64,000 bases of DNA from CAZLMW01 sp964560875. Lineage in GTDB: Bacteria > Myxococcota_A > UBA9042. The stretch covers positions 37,143 to 101,142 of the forward strand of contig CAZLMW010000006.1 in assembly GCA_964560875.1 (NCBI GenBank). The letters run 5' to 3'. The notes under the pieces are model-generated. The model was given only the letters and a program-made list of their open reading frames with translations, was not told the DNA's origin and ran no database searches. Numbering within the stretch: the first letter of the stretch is position 1; each line of letters begins with the position of its first letter. Of the stretch, positions 38,045 to 51,300 are shown in pieces. Both the position numbers and the translations under genes were made by a program.

Positions 38045-39153
38045 ATGACCAGCAAGGACGCGCTCGCGTGCCCGCTCATGCCGCTTCATCCGCTGCCCCT
38101 GTGGACGTCTGATCTGCGGGGCATCGGCGGCGTTATCAAGCAGCAGCTCGAAGACTTCGAGGTCGAAGAGATCCCGGCCTATGAGCCGTGCGGCGAGGGC
38201 CAACACCTGTACCTGTGGATCGAAAAGCGCGATCTGTCCGGCGGTTTTCTCAAGCGACTGCTGTCGCGGGGGTTGGGGGTATCCGACCGCGATATCGGCA
38301 TGGCGGGCCTCAAGGATCGCCGGGCTATCACGCGCCAGTGGGTGAGCGTTCCTGCGGCCGCGGCCGATAAAATCGACACGCTCGAAGACGACCGCTTCAC
38401 CGTGTTGAAACGGCGCCTGCACGGCAACAAGCTGCGAACCGGGCACCTCAAAGGCAACCGCTTTGTGATCCGCGTCCGTGAGCCGTCCGAAGACGCGCTG
38501 GAACGGGCGCGTGCCAAGCTGGACAAGCTCGCGGCCCATGGCATGTGCAACTTCTATGGCAGCCAGCGCATGGGGCGGGGTGGCTCGACGCTCGCCGCCG
38601 GATGGGCCCTCGCACAAGGTGAAACGCGCGTCGCCAACGTCGCCATGACCGACGAAACCGTGCACCGTATCAACCTGCGCGACCGCCAACTGCGCCGCCT
38701 CGCCGCGTCCGCCCTGCAGTCCGAGGTCTTCAACCGGGTTATCGCCCGGCGCATGGCTGATGGCTTGATGGGGCGCGTGCTCCACGGCGATGTCTGCCGC
38801 AAGACCGATACGGGTGGCATCTTCGTGACCGATGATCCCGCCCGCGAACAGGGCCGCTTGGACCGTCGGGAAGTCGATGTGACCGGTCCGATGTGGGGGC
38901 CGAAGATGCGCCGCCCGGATGCCGCTGCCGCCGATCTCGAACAGGCTGTGCTGGCCGAAACGGGGTTGGGCGAATCGTCTTTTCAGCGGATTGGGAGCCT
39001 GGCATCAGGCACCCGCCGCGCTCTGCGTGTCTTTCCCCAGGACGTCTCTGCGACGGCCGAAGATGACGCTGTTGTTGTCCGTTTCTCGCTGCCCTCGGGG
39101 TCATTTGCCACGGTGCTCTTGCAAGAGCTGATGGCGCCCCGGCCGGAGCTTTC

Positions 39154-39163
<10 letters not shown>
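38045..39163 (+). CDS. truD: tRNA pseudouridine(13) synthase TruD
   Basis: Makes pseudouridine at position 13 of tRNA-Glu and related substrates. The 372 residues contain the TruD catalytic motif GLKDRRA (D91), the DFEVEEIPAYEP N-terminal segment, KGNRFVIRVR, NFYGSQRMGRGGS and GTRRALRVFP at the C-terminus. The length is normal for the family. The start at ATG 38045 is preceded by a weak ribosome site; homology begins at about residue 20. The last ten bases overlap the start of the SNF2 helicase gene, implying coupled translation of the two, a combination with no obvious functional logic. Confidence 0.94.
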
Positions 39164-42357
<3,194 letters not shown>

Positions 42358-42398
42358 GACCGGGCTAACCCCAATGCCGGTCACTTAGGGTGTAAGCC

Positions 42399-42422
42399 GC
42401 TGATTCTCAGCGCCCGTGGCGC
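42399..42422. terminator. possible convergent terminator hairpins
   Basis: Between the convergent helicase and amidohydrolase genes lie two small overlapping hairpins: gctga/tcagc (42399-42403 with 42407-42411) and gcgcc/ggcgc (42410-42414 with 42418-42422). No T-run follows, so this is a weak call. Confidence 0.3.
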
Positions 42423-43682
42423 CTATCTCTGTTTGGGCTTGATCGTCAGCCGTCCGCGCACCGAAACGGCGTGGATGTGGCTGCGAATCGACACCGGGTC
42501 GCCGTCGAAGAGCACGAACGAGGCGTCTTTTCCAGCCTCCAGCGTGCCCGCCTTGTCCCCGAACCCGAAGATCTGTGCGGGTGTCGTCGTGATCGCGGCG
42601 AGGGCAACGTCGCGCGGCAATCCCGCGTCGATGGCCCAACCAGCTTGCCAGCGCAGATGGCGGGCGTTGTGGGCGGAACCGGTCGATAGGGCGACGGTCA
42701 CACCCTTACGATGCAGGCGTGCCGCGACGTCATCGACGGCCCGCAGCGTGTCGAAGCTGTAGGGCTGAACGCGGCCGGGTGACAGCACAACGGGGACCTT
42801 GGCGCGGGCGAGGCGGGCGGCTACCACGTGCGACTCGTGTCCGCCGACGATGACGAGCTTCAGCTTGAACTCCGCAGCGAGCCGCAATGCTGCCGTGATC
42901 GTGTCGGCGCGATGGGCATGGACAGCCAACGGAACGGCGCCCTTGATCACAGCCACGAGGGGCTTGAGCGCCGGATCCCGCCGGAGCTTGCTGAGGTATG
43001 CGTCATCTTTCTTCGCTTCCGCGAGCGCCCGGGCCTTCGCGAGAACATCCCGCAGCGCCGCAAGCCGTCCCGAACGCGCACCGACCAGCCCGTCGTGTTT
43101 GCTGTCATGGCCGCCGCGCAGATTGACGTGAACCGCTGCGGGGGCCCGGATCAACGCGTCATCGACGACCTTTCCGGCGGTGACGTACGCGACGCTTTGA
43201 CCGGTCAGCAAGGCGCGTGACATCGGGTGGGCGACGACGGCCGTGACCCCGCCATTTCGTGTCGCTTTGACCACGCGCGAGGCCATCGTTACGCCATCGA
43301 TCGCTCGCACGTGAGCGGCGTTGCGCACCCTCGCGACATGACCATCGCCCGACCCGGGTTCGAGGCTGATCTCTTCGAGCCCGACGAACGTCGACGCTTC
43401 GACAAGCCCGGGGACGAGGACGCCGCCTTTCACGTGCACCACGCGCGCGCCGGCCGGGGCTTTGCAGGTCCCCGATTGAGGCCCGATGCAGCGGATCACG
43501 CCGCGTTCGACCACGACGATCCCATCGGCGATCGGCTTGGACCCGGCAACCATCGTGTGGATGACGCTGGCGCGGACGACCACGGGTTGTGGCTGCTTGG
43601 GCGCAGGTTTGGCGGCAGCGGACATCGGAGCGGTTGCGAGCGGCAACACGATCAGCGCGTACAGGAGCGTGTTCTTGTTCAT
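42423..43682 (-). CDS. secreted amidohydrolase-family protein lacking the HxH metal motif
   Basis: A 419-residue protein with signal peptide (about 1-24, APMSAAAKP) and the amidohydrolase layout: N-terminal beta-sandwich strands, barrel, and the C-terminal AAITTTPAQIFGFGDKAGTLEAGKDASFVLFDGDP segment that marks the family. Where active members have GLVDMHSH, this one has GLVEASTF, so both His (Ser97, Phe99) are lost. Later barrel residues remain partly (VHAHRADTI, VGGHESH), but the usual catalytic Asp strand reads LSTGSA. It probably cannot hold the normal binuclear metal site. The ATG overlaps the SGNH stop (ATGA). It may be a non-catalytic paralogue of the amidohydrolase two genes upstream. 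Confidence 0.85.
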   Translation of the reverse strand: MNKNTLLYALIVLPLATAPMSAAAKPAPKQPQPVVVRASVIHTMVAGSKPIADGIVVVERGVIRCIGPQSGTCKAPAGARVVHVKGGVLVPGLVEASTFVGLEEISLEPGSGDGHVARVRNAAHVRAIDGVTMASRVVKATRNGGVTAVVAHPMSRALLTGQSVAYVTAGKVVDDALIRAPAAVHVNLRGGHDSKHDGLVGARSGRLAALRDVLAKARALAEAKKDDAYLSKLRRDPALKPLVAVIKGAVPLAVHAHRADTITAALRLAAEFKLKLVIVGGHESHVVAARLARAKVPVVLSPGRVQPYSFDTLRAVDDVAARLHRKGVTVALSTGSAHNARHLRWQAGWAIDAGLPRDVALAAITTTPAQIFGFGDKAGTLEAGKDASFVLFDGDPVSIRSHIHAVSVRGRLTIKPKQR

Positions 43683-45481
43683 GGCTTTACCGGTTTGGGG
43701 GCACCGACGAGCGGGCCGATGTGGCGGGCGACAAGCTGATGACCGCGGCGGCTGAGGTGATAGTCCCGCGCGTAGGTGTTGGCGAACCACGGTTGCGGCC
43801 CGTCGCGGGCAACGACCGTCTGCAGCGGTTTCCACAGGTCGACGGTTTCGATGCCGGCCGCGCGTGCCAGCTCCGTCACGGTTGTGCTTCGGCGCCGCGC
43901 GGGCGTGTTGGCTGGAACCGCCCCCTCGAGTCCCTCGCGTTCGGGGAGCACGACGATGGTGAGCTTCGCGCCGACGGCAGCGGTCTCCAGCTTCAGCGCG
44001 GAAAACACGGCGGCGAGGTGGTCTTTGGCGTTGGGCGCGCCGTCGGGACTGGACGGGAGAAGCCCGGCAACCTGGCCAAGGTGCGCCGCGACCGGTTTGG
44101 CAGCCGCGCAGACCATCGCTCCACCCCACGTGTAATGGGCCGCGACCTGGACCGCGTACGGAGGCGGGCTTTGCAGCAGCGACAGGGCGACGTCCGGTTG
44201 CCAGTGCGCATGTTTGCAGCGGCTCGTCGCCTTGCCGTCGGTGTATTGCAGCAAGGACGCGCCACCGCAGCACGGGTCCGGACGGTCGATATCGACAAGG
44301 TCGTTGCCGGGGTAGATGTAGACCACGACGTGCCGGGGCGCGATCGGTCCGGTGTGCGTGGCGAGCCAACGGCGCACGATAAGCAGGTAGTGAGCGGGAC
44401 CCACATCCGGGCTGCTCGCGTTGACGTGCGCGATGGTTGCATCGGTGTTGTCGAGCTGGCTGACGAACGTCTCGTTGGCTTGCACACCGCTGCCAAAAAC
44501 CATCGAATCGCCCACGTGAAGCACGTGTTCGTCGCCGCCGCGCGCGCGTCGCATGATGCGGTCGAACCAGGCCTGGTCCCTGCCTTCGAAGGCGCCGCGG
44601 CACTTGCGATCGGAATCGGCGGGCAAGAGCAGCTTGATTTCGCCCCCATGCCAGCATTCGGGCGGGTTGGCGATGGCCCCGCGCAACGCGAACTCCGCCA
44701 CGATGAGCCCGACGAGCGAGCCGATAATCGCCAGCTTCTTCAACCGCGGGTCGGTCGCCGGCAAACCGCCAAACCAGAGCCCGCCGAAGAGCAGCGACGC
44801 CGTGAAGACCGCATCTGCCGGTGCGGGGTGCGCCTGGTCCTTGAGCGCCATGAGCAGCGCCGCCACCGCCAGCCCGACGCAGGCCAGCAAGGAGGCCAAC
44901 GTGCGAATGCCCGGGTGGTTCGGCGCTGCCTTCTTGAGCCCGGTCCCCATCAGCCAACCGAGAAAGAGCGGTCCAAACAGCAACAGGATCGCGGTCGCGA
45001 GCTGCATATTTGCCGAGGCGGGTCGATCGGGCGGATCGCGCCAGACCTTGTCCGGGTCGACGTCGGACAGCGCGGTGGCGAGAGGCGCGACGATACTTGG
45101 CGGCGGCACATCGCCGGTCCAGGTCAGGCAAAAAGCTGCGCTCTTGACGCCTGCGCACGGGTGTTCGGGATCGGTCAGCCGAAACGCCCAGCAGGTGTCC
45201 GCTTTGCATGCCTTTCCGACGGCTGTTGTGCGCGCGATGGCGACGTCGACCTTCGGAACGTGTTCCTTGACCCGGTCAAACGCGGCCGACATGGCGGGGC
45301 CCGCTGACGGCAAAATGATTCGCCCGTGATCCGCTTGCTCTTTGACCCGGTGATGGCGGTCTTTCGGCGCGGCTTCGTTGGCCAGCGCCGTCGTCGCGAC
45401 GCACACCAAGCCCGTCACCAGCGCTCCAATCGGCAGGCGGCGTCTGGGACGTGGCGCGAATTCGGGTCGCAGGTTCGTCAA
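43679..45481 (-). CDS. membrane protein with SGNH/GDSL hydrolase-like domain
   Basis: About 600 residues. It has a hydrophobic N-terminus (LPIGALVTGLVCVATTALA), a Cys-containing outer segment, three or four transmembrane helices (about residues 170-300) and a C-terminal SGNH domain. Block I is HVGDSMVFGSG; the block V Asp/His pair appears as YARDYHLSRRGHQLVARHI; VVYIYPGNDLVDI is the block III-like Asn region. Such proteins often remove acyl groups from polysaccharides or lipids at the membrane. I chose TTG 45481 because it overlaps the upstream stop (TTGA) as the gene's other junction does (ATGA); GTG 45493 is an alternative. It lies between two amidohydrolase genes in one operon. Confidence 0.78.
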   Translation of the reverse strand: MTNLRPEFAPRPRRRLPIGALVTGLVCVATTALANEAAPKDRHHRVKEQADHGRIILPSAGPAMSAAFDRVKEHVPKVDVAIARTTAVGKACKADTCWAFRLTDPEHPCAGVKSAAFCLTWTGDVPPPSIVAPLATALSDVDPDKVWRDPPDRPASANMQLATAILLLFGPLFLGWLMGTGLKKAAPNHPGIRTLASLLACVGLAVAALLMALKDQAHPAPADAVFTASLLFGGLWFGGLPATDPRLKKLAIIGSLVGLIVAEFALRGAIANPPECWHGGEIKLLLPADSDRKCRGAFEGRDQAWFDRIMRRARGGDEHVLHVGDSMVFGSGVQANETFVSQLDNTDATIAHVNASSPDVGPAHYLLIVRRWLATHTGPIAPRHVVVYIYPGNDLVDIDRPDPCCGGASLLQYTDGKATSRCKHAHWQPDVALSLLQSPPPYAVQVAAHYTWGGAMVCAAAKPVAAHLGQVAGLLPSSPDGAPNAKDHLAAVFSALKLETAAVGAKLTIVVLPEREGLEGAVPANTPARRRSTTVTELARAAGIETVDLWKPLQTVVARDGPQPWFANTYARDYHLSRRGHQLVARHIGPLVGAPKPVKP

Positions 45482-46809
45482 CGCTTCACCCACGCGATGC
45501 CCTCGACCCACACAAAGGCGGGGCGTGCGCCGATTTCGAACGGATGACGGTCCCACAGCAACACGTCCGCGTCCTTGCCGACCTCGACGGTGCCAAGCCG
45601 GTCGCCCAGGCCGATGGCTTGTGCGGGAACACGGGTGATGGCAGCGATCGCGGCCTGCTCGGGCAGCCCGTAGTGATGAGCCTTGGCGGCTTCCCACGCG
45701 AGGTCGCGGTTATCGATGACGGGGTGATCGGTCTTGATGGCGAGCGCGACGCCCTTTTCGTGGAGGATCTTCGGCCCGCGCACGCTCGCGTCGTACGCCT
45801 CCATCTTGAAACCCCACAGGTCCGAGAACGTCGCCACAGCGATGTTGTTGCTGCGCAGCAGGTCGGGGACTTTCCAGGCCTCGAGGGCGTGGTGTACGGC
45901 CGCGACTTGGAACCCAAACTCGTGGGAGATGCGCACCAACGTCTCGATGTCGTGCACCTCGTAGCAGTGCACCTGGAGCCGAACTTTGCCGTCCAGCAGG
46001 GCGATCAGCGCCTCCAGACCGGGGTCATAAGGGCGGCTCTTCTTCGCTTTGCCGGCGGCGGCTTCACGGTCCCAACGACGCTGCTTGTCGCGCAGCTTGC
46101 GCGCCTTGTCGAGCCGTTTGCGCATCAACCACGCATGCCCCATGCGCGACATCGGTGTGCGTCCCTTTCGGCCGTGAATGCGCTTGGGGTTTTCGCCCAT
46201 GGCCATCTTCATGGCGCGCGGCGGGTTGCGGATCCGCATGTCCGCCACGGTCTTGCCGCGGAACTTCACGTACAGCGCCTCGCCGCCCATGATGTTGCCG
46301 CTGCCCGGGAGCACGAGCGCGGTTGTCACGCCCCCGGCAAGCGCGCGTGGGATCGCCTTGTCTTCGGGGTCAAACGCGTCCACCGCCCGCACCATCGGCG
46401 TGAGCGGGTTGGTCATCTCGTTGCCGTCGGCGTGGGCCATGCCATGGGGCGAGGAGTAGACGCCGGCATGCGAATGCATATCGACAAGTCCGGGCGTGAC
46501 GATGCGGCCTTTCGCGTCGATGACCTTGGCGCCAGGGGGAGCCTTCGCGTTGGCGCCGACCGCCTCGATCCGCCCTTTGTTGAGCACGACGCTTGCGTTC
46601 TTGAGCACCTTCCCGTTGCCGACCCAGACCGTCGCGTTGCGAATCAGGACCGGGCTCTTTTGCGGAAACGGCGGAACTTGGGGCTCGGGGCGCGGCTTTG
46701 CCGGGGCTCGGACCACGGTGGTAGCTGCGCCTGCACAGCCCATCAACAGCCCGCCCATCGTGGCTACAAGCACAAGCAAACGCAGGGCCGAGCCAGCGTG
46801 TCCAAACAT
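45478..46809 (-). CDS. lipoprotein amidohydrolase
   Basis: A 443-residue lipoprotein (lipobox LLMGC, Cys25) of the amidohydrolase superfamily. The metal site appears intact: GLVDMHSH (H112, H114), VHCYEVHDI, AVHHALEAW and a late Asp in IKTDHPV. The C-terminal IAAITRVPAQAIGLGDRLGTVEVGKDADVLLWDRHPFE segment is diagnostic. A GAGGG sits upstream of ATG 46809; the open frame continues upstream across a divergent gene and lacks homology. It is the first gene of an operon with the SGNH protein and the degenerate amidohydrolase. The substrate may be an imide, a lactam or an N-acyl amino acid; the sequence does not say. Confidence 0.88.
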   Translation of the reverse strand: MFGHAGSALRLLVLVATMGGLLMGCAGAATTVVRAPAKPRPEPQVPPFPQKSPVLIRNATVWVGNGKVLKNASVVLNKGRIEAVGANAKAPPGAKVIDAKGRIVTPGLVDMHSHAGVYSSPHGMAHADGNEMTNPLTPMVRAVDAFDPEDKAIPRALAGGVTTALVLPGSGNIMGGEALYVKFRGKTVADMRIRNPPRAMKMAMGENPKRIHGRKGRTPMSRMGHAWLMRKRLDKARKLRDKQRRWDREAAAGKAKKSRPYDPGLEALIALLDGKVRLQVHCYEVHDIETLVRISHEFGFQVAAVHHALEAWKVPDLLRSNNIAVATFSDLWGFKMEAYDASVRGPKILHEKGVALAIKTDHPVIDNRDLAWEAAKAHHYGLPEQAAIAAITRVPAQAIGLGDRLGTVEVGKDADVLLWDRHPFEIGARPAFVWVEGIAWVKR

Positions 46810-46957
46810 CGGATTGCCCTCGCGGTAATTCAGGGTGGCTGAGCGAGCGTCGAGCGTGCCCGGGCGACTCGCCGACTGCAAACGGACTGCAACGTCGTCA
46901 TTTGACAGCGGGCGGGCCCGTCGCCATGTTCCGCCAAGCCTCGTCACCGGAGTCGCC

Positions 46958-47644
46958 ATGCCCACCCGCTGTCCAACGTTCGCCCGTCCGTTCGCAACCC
47001 GCTCTGTGCTGGTCGGTCGCGGCGCTGCCCTGTGCGCGCTCGTTGCCGTCGTCGGCTTGTCTTCGGGCTGCGCAACCACGCTCCAGCCGCGAACCAGTGC
47101 GGAGCTGCAGTACAAGTCGTACAAGAAGCTCGGCGCGGTCATCGACGCATCACGCGCCTTCCCGATCGCTTTTTACGCCAACGCCCAGCAGCAGCCGCTG
47201 ACCCTCGAGGTGCCGTTCGGAATGCCGTCTGCCACGCTCGCCGCGGCACAGTGGACCACCCACCTCGCCAAGATGATGAACCAGGCCCTGCACGAGGTTG
47301 GTCTGTACGACAGGCGCTTCGCCGCGTTCGCCCACCAGGTCTTCCACAACAACCTGGCCAGCGGTGACTACGTCTACGATTTCAAGAACGCCGACAAGCT
47401 GATGCCCGACATTCGCGTCAGCGGTACGCGGCTGGTCAAGCTCAAGCTGCTGTCCGCCAAGCCCGTTCGCGAAGGCGCAGACGAGGTCGTGCAGGTCACC
47501 GTCGAGGCGACGATCGCAGGCTTGCAGCGGCTCTACCAGGCGACCGCGCAGGGCAGCAACTGGGACCGCAAGGTGTTCGACGCGATCGCCAAGAAGATCC
47601 TCAGCGATCCCGGCTTTTGGAAGGTCGTCGTAACCGTTCCGTGA
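46958..47644 (+). CDS. lipoprotein of unknown function
   Basis: A 228-residue lipoprotein. ATG 46958 has a GGAG five bases upstream and gives a signal with lipobox SSGC; the open frame upstream has no signal-like sequence. The mature part starts ATTLQPRTSAELQYKSYKKLGAV, contains a PSATLAAAQWTTHLAKMMNQALHEVGLYD helix and ends with strand pairs (VQVTVEATIAGLQRLYQATAQG, FWKVVVTVP). The fold resembles small outer-membrane lipoproteins with a DUF799/LptE-like look, but I cannot name the family. It is divergent from the amidohydrolase operon. Confidence 0.75.
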   Translation: MPTRCPTFARPFATRSVLVGRGAALCALVAVVGLSSGCATTLQPRTSAELQYKSYKKLGAVIDASRAFPIAFYANAQQQPLTLEVPFGMPSATLAAAQWTTHLAKMMNQALHEVGLYDRRFAAFAHQVFHNNLASGDYVYDFKNADKLMPDIRVSGTRLVKLKLLSAKPVREGADEVVQVTVEATIAGLQRLYQATAQGSNWDRKVFDAIAKKILSDPGFWKVVVTVP

Positions 47645-47671
47645 GCCCCAGAGGAGCCTTGGCGCAGGTTG

Positions 47672-48196
47672 CTACGGCTTGGCGCCATCGGTGATCCACT
47701 GCTTGAGCGCCGTCAAGAACTCGGCCGAAGGCGCGCCGCCGGCGCGGATGTCCATCGCGGAAATGGCGGTGTTGTCGCAGCTGCTGTGATCGGGGTCGTC
47801 AAACGCCTTGCGGACGTCCTCATCGAGCACGGCGACGATCAGGCTGAGCTCCGGCTTGCCTGCCTTCACAAACGGCACGTCGTTGCAGCCCGCGGTGTTG
47901 CCCTTGAGCCCGGTCGCCTTGCCTTCACGCAGGGACTTGGACGTCATCTCGGCCGTCGAAAAATCGAGGCTTTGCTCGGTATCGGACGTCCTGCCGGCGG
48001 CGGCGGGGGCATGACAACTCGCGCACTTGTGCAGGTAGTTGTCGTGCAGGCTGGTCACGTTGGCTTCGACACCGGTGCTCTCGGTTTCACAACCGGCGAC
48101 AAGCAGCGTTGTGGCGACGACGAGCGCGCCGAGAATGGCAAATCGGGTGCGACGGCGGCGCGATGACGCGGCCAGGGGCGGCGCAAAGGAACTCAT
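47672..48196 (-). CDS. single-haem c-type cytochrome lipoprotein
   Basis: A 174-residue lipoprotein (basic n-region, lipobox LVAGC). One haem c site CASCH lies shortly after the lipid anchor in LHKCASCHAPAAAG. Later Cys (TAGCNDVPF and HSSCDN) are the sort that form disulfides in related myxobacterial cytochrome-like proteins. No Met clearly placed as sixth ligand can be fixed from sequence. It is 140 bp downstream of the propeller-TPR gene and may be part of the same transcript. A role in electron transfer at the envelope is likely; the partner is unknown. Confidence 0.8.
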   Translation of the reverse strand: MSSFAPPLAASSRRRRTRFAILGALVVATTLLVAGCETESTGVEANVTSLHDNYLHKCASCHAPAAAGRTSDTEQSLDFSTAEMTSKSLREGKATGLKGNTAGCNDVPFVKAGKPELSLIVAVLDEDVRKAFDDPDHSSCDNTAISAMDIRAGGAPSAEFLTALKQWITDGAKP

Positions 48197-48337
48197 GAGT
48201 GGTCTCCGAAGATGGGGCTGGAACGGGGCGCAGGGCCTGATGGTTTCCGTCGCGACAAGATGCCATAGCCCGTTGCGGCATGCATCTGGAGCTGGGCGAA
48301 CATCCGCCGTAAGGCCACGAATCCAAGCGCGCGACGG

Positions 48338-51300
48338 TCAGTGCAGCAGCGCGAGATAGAGCTTCATCGCGAGCCTTTCGGTCGCTCGGGCGGGATTGGG
48401 ACGGCGGCACATCGCGGCATAGATCGGCGCAAGGATCGCCGCCGGGTCGCGGGCGAGGCTCTTTCGGTCGACACCCGCGTGCACGACCAGCGACGCGTAC
48501 GAAAGCCCGAGACGGACGCGAACGCGATGGTTCTTGGTGCCCGTGAGCTTGGCGTGTTCATCGGCCCGCTGCAGGCCCTTTTCGAGCCATCGTTTGGCTT
48601 GCTGCTTCCGTCCGCGAGCCAGCGCCGCTTCGGCGCGTGCGTTGTACGACGTGGCGAGCGCGACGAGCGCCTTTTCGTTGGGGCCGTCTTCCAGCCGCGC
48701 CTTCAACGCCACGATTCGTCGCCCGTGGGCAGCATCGGCCTCGTCGTAGCGTTTCTCGAGCGTGAGCGCCCGCGCCCTCAGCCCGTCGACGAGCAGGCGC
48801 ATATCCGCCGCTTTTGTCGCAGGGACCTTGCGCCACGGTGTCCTTCCCGCGGCGAACGCGTCATCGTCCATGTCCTTGAGCTGTTTGGCCGCCTCGCCGA
48901 GGAGCTTGGTCGCTGCCGGCCCGTCGGCAAGCCCGAGCTTCGCTGCCCCCGCCATCATCCGCGCGCGCACCAGGTTGGCGCCTTTGAGCGCCCCCGCCAG
49001 GCGCGCGTAGCCTTTCGCCGCCTTCGCGAATCGGCCGGCGGTATACGCATAAAACGACGCGCGGTCGGTCGTCAGCTTCTCAAAGCGCTGCAACATCGGG
49101 TTGTCCGCCACCAACGCAGCCGCCTTTTCGCCCTCATCCGCCGCCGCAACCTGGCGACCGGCGTGGTACAGGCTGCGGGCACGCGCAAGATGCAAGCTGA
49201 GCTGACTCTCGGGCCGCCGAATGGGCAGCTTCATGCGCCGGTCGAGGTAATCGAGCGCGATGAAGTGGTTGCCCACCTGGCCCTGGAGCAGCCCAATCGC
49301 GTGCAACAGCGCCGCCTGGTAACGCGGTTTGCCGGCGGCGAGGTCGAGCCCCATCAGGTAGTGGCCGTGCGCCTCCGCGGCCGTCTTGACCTCCCCGGTC
49401 GCCAGGAACCGCTGGTGGAGCAAGTACCCGCGGAGCAAACGGTAGCCGGCTCGGCCCTCGAGCGCTGTTGCAGCCACATCCATGTGCGCCATCGCCCTGG
49501 CGACGGCTTGTTGGCGAGCTTCGGCGTCGAGGTTCGCGAGCGATGACGCGGCGTGATAGGCCTGCACGAACCGCCACACCGGGTCGTCTGGCGTCTCGGC
49601 GTAGCGTTTGCCGTAGATCGTCAGGGCGTCCTTCTTGCCCTCTCGTGCCCGCATATCGATGAAGCCGGTGTGGGCCTGCAGGTCGACCATCTGCAGCGTG
49701 ATGCCATAGAAGTTGCCGCGCGCGTCGCCGTACTTGCCCTTGTTCCAGTCGATGTAGGCGCGCTCGAGCAAGACCTGCCGAAACAGCGACTCAGCGGCCG
49801 GTCGTTCCGCGTGCTTGCGGCTCACCATGCTGATCCACGTGTTGGCGAACTGGTACATCAGGTAGCCGCTGTCGGCCCTGCTCGCGGCCTTCATCGTGGC
49901 GCGGACCAGCGTCTTGCGGCGCGGAAATTCCCGGTGGTAGCGGTAGTGCTGAAACAGCTCCTTGCGAACCGACTCGGCGTTGGCGTCGGCTTGCTTGTTG
50001 TGGTCGGGTCCGAACCGCCGCAGGGCCAGCAGCTTGGCCTGCAGCTCGAGCCGGAAAGCGGCCTCGGAGTCCACCTCGACGCGTTTGCGCAGCTTCTTGA
50101 CGCGCGCCAGTCGGTCCTTGCGTGGCAACCCCTTACACGTCGCCTTGAGCAACCTTTCGGTCATCTCGATCCGGTCTTCCGGGGTCAAGCGTTCATGGCC
50201 GGCAAGCGTCGTCAGCGCCTCGACCTGCCCCTTCCGGTCGCCGATCCGGCCGAGGAACGGCGCCGCTCTCTCCGCATACAGTCGCAGCGCGAAGCGGTCG
50301 GTGATCTTGCGTAGTTTCAGCCCGGCCAGCGTCGTTTTCGCGCGCCTCTTTTCGCCGATGACGTCGTGAACTTCCATCATGATCATCCGCGCGAGCGCCT
50401 GGATATTGGTTCCGGCGCCGCGGCCGAGAAGCGCCAACGTCCACAGGTGTTTACGTTGCGCCTTGATGAACCGCTCGTTGAGTTCGCCGCGGTTGAGCAG
50501 GCGCTCTTCGCGTCGGTGCTGAACCAGGACCCGCGCCACCTGCGCCCATCGCGCGGCCCTCTTGCCCGCCTTTTCGCGGCCGATGGCGTCGATCGCCCAT
50601 TGCGCGGACGTGTGCTCGCCGACCCGCAGGTGTTCGAAAGCCATATCGGCCAGCAGCTCCCGTCGTGTCCTGGGATCCCGACTGCGCTGCAATAAATGCC
50701 GCAAGATCAACAGTTTCTGCCAGGCGTCCCGGCTGCTCGACAGCGCCTCTCGCAGCTTTTTCGGCTTCCACGTCGCCGGCACCGACCCGTCGAGAGGCAG
50801 GCTGTAGATGTCCAAACCACCGTCGATGCTGCACGTCAGGATCAGCGAGTTGCGGGACGGTTGCGGGTACTGGCAGTTCCAGCGCGCGCTGGTGAGCTGC
50901 TCGGGGGCTGTTCCCTTGAGCGGGTTGCTCTTTGTCCCGCTGAATCGCGTCCGGAAAACGACCGCGTTGTCGTCGCCATCGATGTGACCGTCGCCGTCGC
51001 TGTCCGACAGGTATTGCGCGAAATAGAGCCATCGGCCGCCCGCCGAAAACGTCGCGAAACCGGTCTCGCCTGGCAGGTCGAGGCGCACCGTTTGGACCTT
51101 GCCACCGGCGACGCGACGTACCGCCAGCCCGCCTGTGGCTTTCATGGCGAAGCTGATCCCGACCCGTTTGCTCGCGCGCTTGATCGGCAACCAGACCAGC
51201 CACTGTCCGTCGGGCGAAAACGCGGGGCCGCTGAGGTTGCTGTCGACCATGATCTCGCCGTCGCCTCCCAGCAGGCCGACCGGGACACGGCGCAAGCGCA

